A DNA stretch of 64,000 nt from Lachnospiraceae bacterium (GTDB lineage Bacteria > Bacteroidota > Bacteroidia > Bacteroidales > Muribaculaceae). The stretch lies in assembly GCA_023663655.1 (NCBI GenBank), contig JAMPGZ010000006.1, forward strand, positions 1 through 64,000. Reading direction: 5' to 3'. A program made the translations under genes and the position numbers. Shown here in pieces: positions 8,053-14,784 of the stretch; position 1 is the first letter of the stretch, and each line of letters opens with the position of its first letter. Under the pieces are notes generated by a model that had not been told where the DNA came from, did no database searches, and worked only from the letters and a program-made list of their open reading frames with translations.

Positions 8053-8835
8053 ATGACATCATTCATAAAGCGCATTTCGAATGGCATGAATCGACTGACG
8101 TTCCTTTTGGTTGGAGCGTCAGTGCTTGTTGTTGCCTGTTCCGAAGAGAAAACTGAAGTGGTGCATAGGGAGGTCGATGGAAACATTGTGCCCACGATGC
8201 TCACTCATGATGTGGTCACGTTGATTTCCGATTCGGGAGTGACGCGTTATCGCATCACAACTCCGGTGTGGTATGTGTATGATGAGGCTGAGGTGCCCAA
8301 CTGGAAGTTCCCCGACGGAATGTTTATGGAGAAATTCGCACCCGATTTTTCAACCGATGCCACTATCGTGTGTGACTCGGCTATATATTTCAAGAATGAC
8401 GGGTTGTGGCGGCTTGATGGAAATGTGAATATTCTCAATACGGCAGGTGAAAAATTTCTCACCCAGCAGGTGTTTTGGAATCAGAAGGAGAAAACAGTGT
8501 ATTCCGATTCATTTATCCATATCGAGAAGAGCGACAGGATAATTGAGGGCTACGGTTTTGAGTCCAATGAACGCATGACGATATACACCGTCAATAAGCC
8601 GGCAGGTATATTCCCTACATCGACATTTAAGAATAATAAGAAGGATTCAGTGTCATCATCCTCTTCTTCTTCCGATACTACTGTAGCCGCTGCTAAGCCC
8701 CACACACCCGGCAAGGTGCCGCCTCCTGTGGCTAAGCCGCAACAACAACCGGTGCCTGCTCCGAGAAAACCGGCGCATAGACCTAAAGAAAAGACAATGC
8801 CGGTGCCTTTAACTGAAAACGTAAAAAAATATTGA
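8053..8835 (+). CDS. lptC: LPS export protein LptC (lipoprotein form, with Ser/Pro-rich tail)
   Basis: LptC is the inner-membrane-anchored bridge that receives lipopolysaccharide from LptBFG and passes it to LptA. The product (260 residues from ATG 8053; a second ATG at 8086 is possible) has a hydrophobic N-terminus ending in the lipobox-like VLVVAC, then beta-jellyroll sequence such as SDSGVTRYRITTPVWYVYDE and VQADTI-like strands typical of the LptC family. From about residue 205 it ends in a serine run followed by a long proline/lysine-rich tail, which ordinary LptC proteins lack. The frame is open back to 7999 inside the upstream gene; I rejected that extension because it would bury the signal sequence. 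Confidence 0.82.
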   Translation: MTSFIKRISNGMNRLTFLLVGASVLVVACSEEKTEVVHREVDGNIVPTMLTHDVVTLISDSGVTRYRITTPVWYVYDEAEVPNWKFPDGMFMEKFAPDFSTDATIVCDSAIYFKNDGLWRLDGNVNILNTAGEKFLTQQVFWNQKEKTVYSDSFIHIEKSDRIIEGYGFESNERMTIYTVNKPAGIFPTSTFKNNKKDSVSSSSSSSDTTVAAAKPHTPGKVPPPVAKPQQQPVPAPRKPAHRPKEKTMPVPLTENVKKY

Positions 8836-8843
8836 ATTCATCT

Positions 8844-10124
8844 ATGGCTGATAACTTACACTGGCTTATAATCGCCATCATATCATTGGCTTTCTCAGCG
8901 CTGTTCTCAGGTGTTGAGATTGCTTATATATCGTCTAACCGTGTCAAGGTGGAGATTGATGTGAAACGCGGTGGATTTATCGGATATATTGTAAATCTTT
9001 ATTATAAGCATCAGAATCTGTTTATCTCCACCATTTTGGTGGGTAATAACATCATGCTGGTCATTTATGGTATGGGAGCCGCCGCGCTTCTGTCGCCATG
9101 GCTCGAAAGCGTGTATCCCAATGAGTTTTTCGTGCTCGTCATGCAGACTCTTATTTCCACGGCTGTCATTCTTCTCACAGGCGAATTTCTTCCGAAGACT
9201 ATTTTCAGGATTAATCCTAATTCATCGCTCAAAGTCTTTGCGTTGCCTATATTTTTCTTTTGGGTCATCCTTTATCCCATTTCCACATTTACGGCGTGGC
9301 TGTCAAAGACGTTGATGAAGATGTGTGGTGTTAAGAATGCCGATGAATCGCTTGGTGTGTTGACAATAGGCGAGCTCAACCAATACATACAGAAGAGCAT
9401 CGACGATACTGCGGCGCAGGAAAAGATGGAAAATGAAGTGAAGATTTTTCACAATGCGATTGATTTTTCATCGACACATCTGCGCGATTGCATGACGCCG
9501 CGTAATGAGGTTGTCGCTGTCAATATCGACACCACTACACGCGAGGAGCTGTCGCAACTGTTCACCTCGTCGGGACGCAGCAAGATTCTGGTGTATAAGG
9601 AGGACATTGACAATGTGCTGGGATATATCCATGTGAGTGAGCTGTTTCATGTGGATTCCGACTGGAAAGAGGCGTTGAAGCCGGTGATATTCGCTCCTGA
9701 AACTCTTCTTGCCAACAAGATGATGAAGCGGTTGCTCAGTGAAAAACGCTCGATGGCGGTGGTGGTCGATGAGTTTGGCGGAACTGCCGGATTGGTGTCG
9801 CTTGAGGATCTCGTAGAGGAGATATTCGGCGATATTCAGGATGAGCATGACAACAAGCGTCTTGTAGCCCGCCAGATAGCTCCGGGTGAGTATGAGTTCT
9901 CGGGTCGTTGCGAGATAAGTGATCTGCGCGACAACTTCAATATAGATATCCCTGAATCGGAAGAATATCAGACTCTTGCCGGATATATACTGACTGAACT
10001 GGGCGAGATTCCGGCTCAAGGGGCTACGATTGAGCTTAATGGATTTACTTTCTCCATTGTCAAGAAATCAGCCACACGATTGGAACTTATAAAGGTCACT
10101 TCTGCGGCTGAAGAGAAAGAGTGA
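8844..10124 (+). CDS. GldE/CorC-like CNNM transporter-family protein (DUF21, CBS pair, CorC_HlyC)
   Basis: A 426-residue membrane protein. The N-terminal DUF21 region (about 1-180) has four hydrophobic segments, including LIIAIISLAFSALFSGVEIAYISSN and GEFLPKTIFRINPN. A CBS pair follows (about 205-330: DCMTPRNEVVAVN, RSKILVYKEDIDNVLGYIH, MAVVVDEFGGTAGLVSLEDLVEEIFGDIQDEHD), then a CorC_HlyC domain. Relatives move divalent cations; GldE, a member in Bacteroidetes, is linked to gliding. The frame also opens at TTG 8832 over the lptC stop, but ATG 8844 is more likely. It is followed 36 bases later by the DNA methyltransferase, where many relatives have a SurA/PpiD-type isomerase gene. Confidence 0.88.
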   Translation: MADNLHWLIIAIISLAFSALFSGVEIAYISSNRVKVEIDVKRGGFIGYIVNLYYKHQNLFISTILVGNNIMLVIYGMGAAALLSPWLESVYPNEFFVLVMQTLISTAVILLTGEFLPKTIFRINPNSSLKVFALPIFFFWVILYPISTFTAWLSKTLMKMCGVKNADESLGVLTIGELNQYIQKSIDDTAAQEKMENEVKIFHNAIDFSSTHLRDCMTPRNEVVAVNIDTTTREELSQLFTSSGRSKILVYKEDIDNVLGYIHVSELFHVDSDWKEALKPVIFAPETLLANKMMKRLLSEKRSMAVVVDEFGGTAGLVSLEDLVEEIFGDIQDEHDNKRLVARQIAPGEYEFSGRCEISDLRDNFNIDIPESEEYQTLAGYILTELGEIPAQGATIELNGFTFSIVKKSATRLELIKVTSAAEEKE

Positions 10125-10160
10125 GGCTCGCTCTCTGTCATGATGCATTAATGCTGAACT

Positions 10161-11135
10161 ATGATTACTGTTGACGAAAGAATATTTGAAGGATATAGGT
10201 TTATTGACTTATTTGCGGGCATAGGCGGATTCCATCTTGCTCTGGAGTCGTTTGGAGCACGGTGTGTGTATGCCAACGAATGGGACAAATTCGCGCAGGA
10301 TGTATATTATTCCAATTTCGGCATACGCCCTGAAGGCGATATCACCAAGGTCGATGAGTCCACTATTCCCGACCATGATATTCTTTGCGCGGGTTTCCCG
10401 TGTCAGGCTTTTTCCATAAGCGGAAAGCGGCTTGGCTTCAATGACAGCCGTGGCACTCTCTTCTTTGACGTGGCGAGAATCGTGAGGGAGAAGCGTCCGC
10501 GTGTCGTGTTCATGGAGAATGTCAAGAACTTTGCCTCGCATGACGGCGGCAACACCATCCGCGTCGTTGAGGCTACCATGCGGGAGCTTGGCTATTCATT
10601 TCACTACGCTGTGCTGAATGCCGTTGACTACGGAGTGCCACAGAAGCGTGAGCGTGTCTATATGGTGTGTTTCCGCAACGATATTGACGACAGCCGGTTT
10701 GCCTTCCCCAAGCCGTTTGAATTGACGAGACACGTGGAGGATTTTCTGCTTGACGACGCCAGTACGGCAAGTCTTGTGGTGAATCGCCCCGACACTTACT
10801 TCACCAATCCCAAGGATGACACATATAGCTCTAAATCGATACGTCTCGGCATCGTCAACAAAGGTGGGCAGGGCGAGCGTATCTACAGTGCCAAGGGGAT
10901 TGCGATAACATTCTCGGCTTATGGCGGAGGGGTGTTTTCAAAGACCGGAGGCTACCTTGTCAACGGGAAGACACGCAAGCTGCATCCGCGTGAGTGCGCC
11001 CGGTTGATGGGCTATCCCGACACGTTTGCGATGAGTCCGCGCGCCACTCAGGCTTATAAGCAGTTTGGCAACTCGGTGGTGGTCGACGTGCTGCAATATA
11101 TTCTTATCTCAATAGGGCGCGCCCTATTGAGATAA
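10161..11135 (+). CDS. DNA (cytosine-5-)-methyltransferase, apparently solitary
   Basis: A 324-residue C5 cytosine methyltransferase that would methylate one cytosine within its recognition site using S-adenosylmethionine. The motifs appear in order: I, FAGIGGFHLAL at about 18; IV with catalytic cysteine, CAGFPCQAFS (Cys near 81); VI, VFMENVKNF at about 117; VIII, VPQKRERVYMV; IX, HPRECARLMGYPDTF; X, QFGNSVVVDVL. The target-recognition region is short. No restriction gene is adjacent; a PD-(D/E)XK candidate lies about 8 kb away. The last codons and stop are encoded by one half of a 32-bp perfect palindrome. The sequence specificity cannot be read from this sequence. Confidence 0.93.
   Translation: MITVDERIFEGYRFIDLFAGIGGFHLALESFGARCVYANEWDKFAQDVYYSNFGIRPEGDITKVDESTIPDHDILCAGFPCQAFSISGKRLGFNDSRGTLFFDVARIVREKRPRVVFMENVKNFASHDGGNTIRVVEATMRELGYSFHYAVLNAVDYGVPQKRERVYMVCFRNDIDDSRFAFPKPFELTRHVEDFLLDDASTASLVVNRPDTYFTNPKDDTYSSKSIRLGIVNKGGQGERIYSAKGIAITFSAYGGGVFSKTGGYLVNGKTRKLHPRECARLMGYPDTFAMSPRATQAYKQFGNSVVVDVLQYILISIGRALLR
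11104..11135. repeat. 32-bp perfect palindrome at the 3' end of the methyltransferase gene
   Basis: The 16-base left arm, beginning TTATCTCAATAGGG at 11104, is exactly mirrored in the right arm, which ends at 11135 with the TAA stop codon. The core is GGCGCGCC. There is no T-run on either side, so it is not a standard intrinsic terminator. It lies between the convergent methyltransferase and propeller genes, with only four bases to the stop codon of the latter. Confidence 0.85.
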
Positions 11136-11139
11136 TCGG

Positions 11140-12261
11140 TTATTTTAGTTTGTAAGGTAATATGACCGGGTTGGAATCCTCGGTTATACTCTTAGCCATC
11201 TCCTTTGCCCATTCCGATTTGGAATGTCTTGCCGTCATTTTTAAATATTCCGGTGGGTAGATGAAAAACACCATTGAACCATCGCCCGATACAGGTGCAT
11301 AATTCACCGGAATGGGGATACCCTTTTCGGTGTCATATTTGTGGTTGATTCGCCTTATTTCGCCTGTTTCCTTGTCGGCAAGCATTAGTCCGGGCAGATT
11401 GGAGTGGAATAGCATATATTTTTCGCCGGATTGGAATTCCGATATATTGAAAACCTGTTCTTTTTCATTGCTCTCTTTCATAAGCCGATTGCAATCATAA
11501 TCAACACCATCCTCCGGAACAAATTCATGACCATTCCAATCTACGGTATATGCAACGCTGGCTGTGGTGTCGCTCACGCAGTATATCTTGTTGTCAAATT
11601 TGTGGGTGAATATAGTCATCCCATTCCATTCTGCCAATGTAGTTCCATTAACATTGCAATTGGGGACGTAATCCTTTGCCACCGTAATCACTTCGAATTG
11701 TCGGTCGTCATTGTCAATGACCGTAAGGGCATATTGAGATTCTTCCTTGTCAAAGTTTAGGCGTGGGGCAAGCACAATTCCATTTGGATTAGTTGAGATA
11801 TAATAATAAGCTTTTTCTAAATTACGATCCTTGAATATTTTTCCGTTGCTATCGACATACAGGAGCTTCTTCGGTGCTAATATGATAAGACTGTTGCTGT
11901 TTTCGTCCCACGCGATGTCATTGATAGAGACATACTCGAGCGGTCCGCTTCCACGGGCATCAATCACGTGTTTTACATTGCCCAGCTTGTCGGTAGCTAC
12001 AATTTTGTGGGATCTTTTGTCAAGAAAATAATATGCGTCTTGCGAACTTGCCACTCGGTTGATTCCCTGTATTACCGATTCATCAGTCGTTTCGATGATG
12101 AAATGCTGCATTGGTTCAAGGAATGTCATTGCGTCAATAGAATCTGTTTTTCCGACATAAGTCAATACGGCTCCATCCGGAGATGTGTTCTCTTTAGAGC
12201 CGCAGGATCCAAAGGATGCCATGCATCCGAGTGCGAAATAGAAAAGGGATCGGTGTTTCAT
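11140..12261 (-). CDS. 6-bladed beta-propeller lipoprotein (copy 1)
   Basis: A 373-residue predicted lipoprotein: MKHRSLFYFALGCMASFGSC gives a lipobox with cysteine 20. The body shows repeating propeller-type strands, such as YYFLDKRSHKIVATDKLGNV followed by GSGPLEYVSINDIAWDENSN, which is the hallmark of the Bacteroidales 6-bladed propeller family (NHL/TolB-like). The ligand is unknown. The frame extends to 12303, but ATG 12261 gives the proper signal peptide. A strong promoter (12349-12380) lies about 90 bases upstream. It is one of three propeller genes in the island and converges on the methyltransferase gene. It is AT-richer than the core genes to its left by inspection. Confidence 0.8.
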   Translation of the reverse strand: MKHRSLFYFALGCMASFGSCGSKENTSPDGAVLTYVGKTDSIDAMTFLEPMQHFIIETTDESVIQGINRVASSQDAYYFLDKRSHKIVATDKLGNVKHVIDARGSGPLEYVSINDIAWDENSNSLIILAPKKLLYVDSNGKIFKDRNLEKAYYYISTNPNGIVLAPRLNFDKEESQYALTVIDNDDRQFEVITVAKDYVPNCNVNGTTLAEWNGMTIFTHKFDNKIYCVSDTTASVAYTVDWNGHEFVPEDGVDYDCNRLMKESNEKEQVFNISEFQSGEKYMLFHSNLPGLMLADKETGEIRRINHKYDTEKGIPIPVNYAPVSGDGSMVFFIYPPEYLKMTARHSKSEWAKEMAKSITEDSNPVILPYKLK

Positions 12262-12348
12262 ACGGTTATTTAGGGTTATGTTAATTGATATCGACAGCAA
12301 CAAGGTGATTCATTTGATGATAAACCTATTTATGATGCTTGATTTTCA

Positions 12349-12380
12349 CAAAAATAGTGATTCAGCGCCGAATAAACAAA
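12349..12380 (-). promoter_or_regulatory. Promoter of propeller copy 1: TTTG-N20-TATTTTTG
   Basis: On the minus strand, TTTG (given strand 12377-12380) is 20 bases before TATTTTTG (12349-12356), a consensus-like Bacteroidetes promoter. A TTTTAG tract at 12382-12387 next to the -33 box weakly resembles the start of the inverted repeats seen at the two other island promoters, but its ACGGAA half-site is not conserved. Confidence 0.7.
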
Positions 12381-12788
12381 ATTTTAGACAAATAAAAATC
12401 TTACAATACGATTATATTCCGCTGATAATCAGATGTGGTTTCAGTCGATAATCTTACATTACCGTTTCACTGCTCTAAGTCCTTATAAGGTAAAATTTAG
12501 CGTTAAAGCGTGCTATACGCTAAGCTCATAATTATTAAATGGAATTATTTGTATTGATTAGACGTTTGATTGTTGTAGGGTTCGCCACCTGTGGCGACCT
12601 GTGTCTCCACATTGCAACTACACGGATGTTTCCCGTAGGAACAGCATGTTGTTAGGTCGCCACAGGTGGCGAACCCTACATTTCTTTGTCTTGTTTATAA
12701 TCGGCAATTTTTCCATCAGAAGGATTGTCTTTGTTCGGTTATCGGTGATGGAATACAGCTTTATAGTTCATAGTGTGAAAAACAGGAG
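12381..12788. other. Gap between propeller genes 1 and 2
   Basis: This stretch is AT-rich and holds the 107-bp inverted-repeat element at 12574-12680. Otherwise I see no gene, tRNA or terminator. Confidence 0.5.
12574..12680. mobile_element. 107-bp palindromic element with 27-bp perfect terminal inverted repeats
   Basis: The left arm at 12574-12600 (beginning TGTAGGGTTCGCCACC) is the exact reverse complement of the right arm at 12654-12680 (ending GGTGGCGAACCCTACA). Each arm contains its own small palindrome, CGCCACCTGTGGCG. The 53-base centre holds no gene. The size and ends look like a MITE- or REP-like non-autonomous element. An identical right arm recurs at 14337-14363. Confidence 0.75.
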
Positions 12789-13949
12789 TTAATTATATTT
12801 GTATTTCAAGAGGATCCAGTTTTCTTCATCGAAAGAGTCGATGTTTGAGATATTTGCCGGATTGTTAAGGTAAAGAGCCGGATTTTCTTGTAAAGCGTCT
12901 TTACTTACTATGGCGTAGACGTAGTTATCCTTGACAAAATCAATCTTTGGGAACATAAATTTGCCATCTTTATAATGACTATATTCCTTTTTCTCAGAGC
13001 TATTTCTATCAAAAACTACAGTAGAAAATCCACGCATAGTATTTCCTCTTTTCAGCATTACAAACAGTTTGTCGGACGTTACTATAGTGTTAACAGGAAT
13101 CGGTTTCTCGTAATCAAGTAAGTGATTAGCAATCTGAATCTCATCCCCCGATAGTTTTTTTATGTCGTCAAGTGTGATGCACCGTGAGCCTGATTCAATC
13201 TCAATAGCCTTGTCCATAGTCAGGTTTTCCGGATCAAGTATATAGGTGTACGGCAGCAATCCCTGTGGATGACAATATATAGTGCTGTCAGGCAGCACAA
13301 AGAAATGATTGCTCTGAATATTGATAGATGACCAAAGATCCTCTTCGTAAGAGATTTCCCCGATATTCTTCTCCTTGGAAGAATCGTAGACGATAAGTCT
13401 CCATGGGCGTTCGCTGGCACCTGTCGGTGCCATTAGATGGAGGTCAGATGATAAATCATAGATTGTTCCATACATCATGCCTTTTTTACCGTCTTTCCCG
13501 ACGCGTGACTCTAATCGAGTGGATTTTACGAAATTAAAGTTTTTGTCGTAAAACATTAATAGGTAAGGGGTGATTATTTCTGCAAGTTGACTGTGGGGAT
13601 TCCATGAAAATCCCATAACAAATGGATGTTCACCCGGTCCCTCTCCTCTCATTTTCAGTGAGGATGATACAGGGGTTCCGTCCTCTGTATAAATATAAAT
13701 ATTATTACGATTATCGTGAATAAATACCATGCCTGATTCTATGAACATTCGAGATATCGCTTTAGGATAATATCTGTCATCAAATCTCAGCTCAATTAAT
13801 TCAACGTCAGAAAACAGATCCTCTATAGTACCATCCTTGCAATCATCTAAAGAATGCTTTTCAATCGATAAATCGCTAATCTTGTTGTCATTACAAGAAA
13901 TGACAACAAGAAGCGATATAATGGTACAGACATTTATTATTCTTCTCAT
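12789..13949 (-). CDS. 6-bladed beta-propeller lipoprotein (copy 2)
   Basis: A 386-residue predicted lipoprotein (MRRIINVCTIISLLVVISC, lipobox cysteine 19). The propeller family signature appears as SRMFIESGMVFIHDNRNNIYIYTED-type strands and GEGPGEHPFVMGFSWNPHSQ, the usual GxGPGEF-like turn. The body ends KDNYVYAIVSKDALQENP and WILLKYKYN. Ligand and partner are unknown. The start is ATG 13949, two bases after the stop codon of a 43-codon ORF; an in-frame ATG at 13958 overlaps that ORF's last codons. So the two are probably co-translated from the promoter at 14105-14137. Confidence 0.8.
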   Translation of the reverse strand: MRRIINVCTIISLLVVISCNDNKISDLSIEKHSLDDCKDGTIEDLFSDVELIELRFDDRYYPKAISRMFIESGMVFIHDNRNNIYIYTEDGTPVSSSLKMRGEGPGEHPFVMGFSWNPHSQLAEIITPYLLMFYDKNFNFVKSTRLESRVGKDGKKGMMYGTIYDLSSDLHLMAPTGASERPWRLIVYDSSKEKNIGEISYEEDLWSSINIQSNHFFVLPDSTIYCHPQGLLPYTYILDPENLTMDKAIEIESGSRCITLDDIKKLSGDEIQIANHLLDYEKPIPVNTIVTSDKLFVMLKRGNTMRGFSTVVFDRNSSEKKEYSHYKDGKFMFPKIDFVKDNYVYAIVSKDALQENPALYLNNPANISNIDSFDEENWILLKYKYN

Positions 13950-13951
13950 TA

Positions 13952-14083
13952 TTAGCATGGTTCAGTGCAAGAGTCGTTCATAAATCCAGATAATACACAT
14001 GGCTGATACATATCAGTGGGCAGTGTGGCATTAGTGAGGATGGTGAAGTCGGCAGTCGACATTGATGGTGTCATTAATTTCAT
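13952..14083 (-). CDS. 43-residue ORF with three cysteines, upstream of propeller copy 2
   Basis: A small ORF begins at ATG 14083, about 22 bases after a consensus-like promoter, and stops at TAA 13952, two bases before the propeller ATG. The peptide begins MKLMTPSMSTADFTILTN and ends QPCVLSGFMNDSCTEPC, with cysteines at 29, 39 and 43. There is no obvious signal peptide or known family. It could be a real secreted or modified peptide, a translated leader that couples to the propeller gene, or chance. The precise promoter-ORF-gene spacing is its main support. Confidence 0.4.
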   Translation of the reverse strand: MKLMTPSMSTADFTILTNATLPTDMYQPCVLSGFMNDSCTEPC

Positions 14084-14104
14084 GGCTATGTATGGTTTGT
14101 TTTG

Positions 14105-14137
14105 CAAATATAAGTAAATGTGATGCTTAAAAGCAAA
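14105..14137 (-). promoter_or_regulatory. Promoter of the small ORF/propeller 2 unit: TTTG-N21-TATATTTG
   Basis: On the minus strand TTTG (14134-14137) precedes TATATTTG (14105-14112) by 21 bases. An inverted repeat starts two bases upstream of the -33 box. Confidence 0.7.
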
Positions 14138-14139
14138 TA

Positions 14140-14177
14140 TTTTAGTACGGAAAAGTTCGGATTTTTAATTCCGTACT
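14140..14177. promoter_or_regulatory. Inverted-repeat operator candidate, copy B (16-base spacer)
   Basis: Half-site TTTTAGTACGGAA (14140-14152) and mirrored half-site TTCCGTACT (14169-14177) are separated by 16 bases. The same half-sites with a 6-base spacer occur at the DUF3244 promoter (16949-16980). In both places the repeat begins two bases from the TTTG -33 box, so a bound protein would sit just upstream of the polymerase. Confidence 0.6.
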
Positions 14178-14336
14178 TTTCCCGGTCTTTTTTCGTGTCG
14201 ACAATAGTTTATATTCAAAACAGATAAATATCTGTTTATCAGATATAACAATTTATATTGTATCAATATTTTTAAGCGGTTCGTGGTGGTCGCAATGCCA
14301 CCACTCAGATGCTTCTCGCAGGCGCTTTGCGTTGTT

Positions 14337-14363
14337 AGGTCGCCACAGGTGGCGAACCCTACA
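14337..14363. repeat. Solo 27-bp copy of the palindromic element arm
   Basis: Identical over 27 bases to the right arm of the element at 12654-12680 (AGGTCGCCACAGG... ACCCTACA), preceded by the same GTTGTT. The matching left arm is absent; a degraded GGTGGTCGCAATGCCACC stem lies to its left. On the minus strand its TGTAG supplies the stop codon of the adjoining pseudogene. Confidence 0.75.
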
Positions 14364-14760
14364 GTTTGCATTGTATATGGGAGTTGAGGATGGTGAGGGC
14401 TTTGCGGCGCATTTCGTCGACGGCGGGCGAGGGGACTTTTTCTTTCTTTGTCGCCAGTATCCGAGCCTCTTGGAGCATCAGGTCGCGGTCGTAGGATGCC
14501 GAGTCGGCGTAGAGCTGCATGAGCAGATAGTGGGGATAGAGGCGGTTGGGGCAGCGGTTGGCGGCACGGCGGGCATCCCTATGGCAAGATAGCATCCTGC
14601 CGGACCCGGATTGATGAACGAGCCGGTAAACCGATAGAAAGAATGGTTGCTCGGAATGAGGTGCATGATCTGCCCGACTGAGACCGCCGTTTAATACAGC
14701 CACAGCCCCATCACCGCAATCGCCGCCATGACGTGCAATTTTATTTTTCCTATCTGAAAC
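14359..14760 (-). pseudogene. Remnant of an O-antigen ligase-type membrane protein
   Basis: Two pieces of one gene lie in different frames. The first (about 14580-14730) reads VMGLWLY, an in-frame TAA at 14691-14693, then HLIPSNHSFYRFTGSF and INPGPAGCYLAIGMP, which resembles the TGSFxNPGP segment of the O-antigen ligase/polymerase (Wzy) family. After a frame change near 14575 the second reads CPNRLYPHYLLMQLYADS and PAVDEMRRKALTIL, the typical C-terminal TPR-like end of the Bacteroidetes forms. A full gene would have several hundred codons between these pieces, so most of it has been deleted. Its stop codon is formed by the inserted 27-bp repeat. The living gene would have followed the propeller-DUF1573 gene in the same direction. 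Confidence 0.65.
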
Positions 14761-14784
14761 ATCGGTCAATTTATGCAACGAGTA

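Noticed and set aside
7539..8204. 221-codon minus-strand frame across the OMP/lptC junction
   Set aside because: It is antisense to two genes with clear family features.
12601..12792. 63-codon plus-strand frame after the palindromic element
   Set aside because: Starts inside the element and has no start signal; the peptide has no domain.
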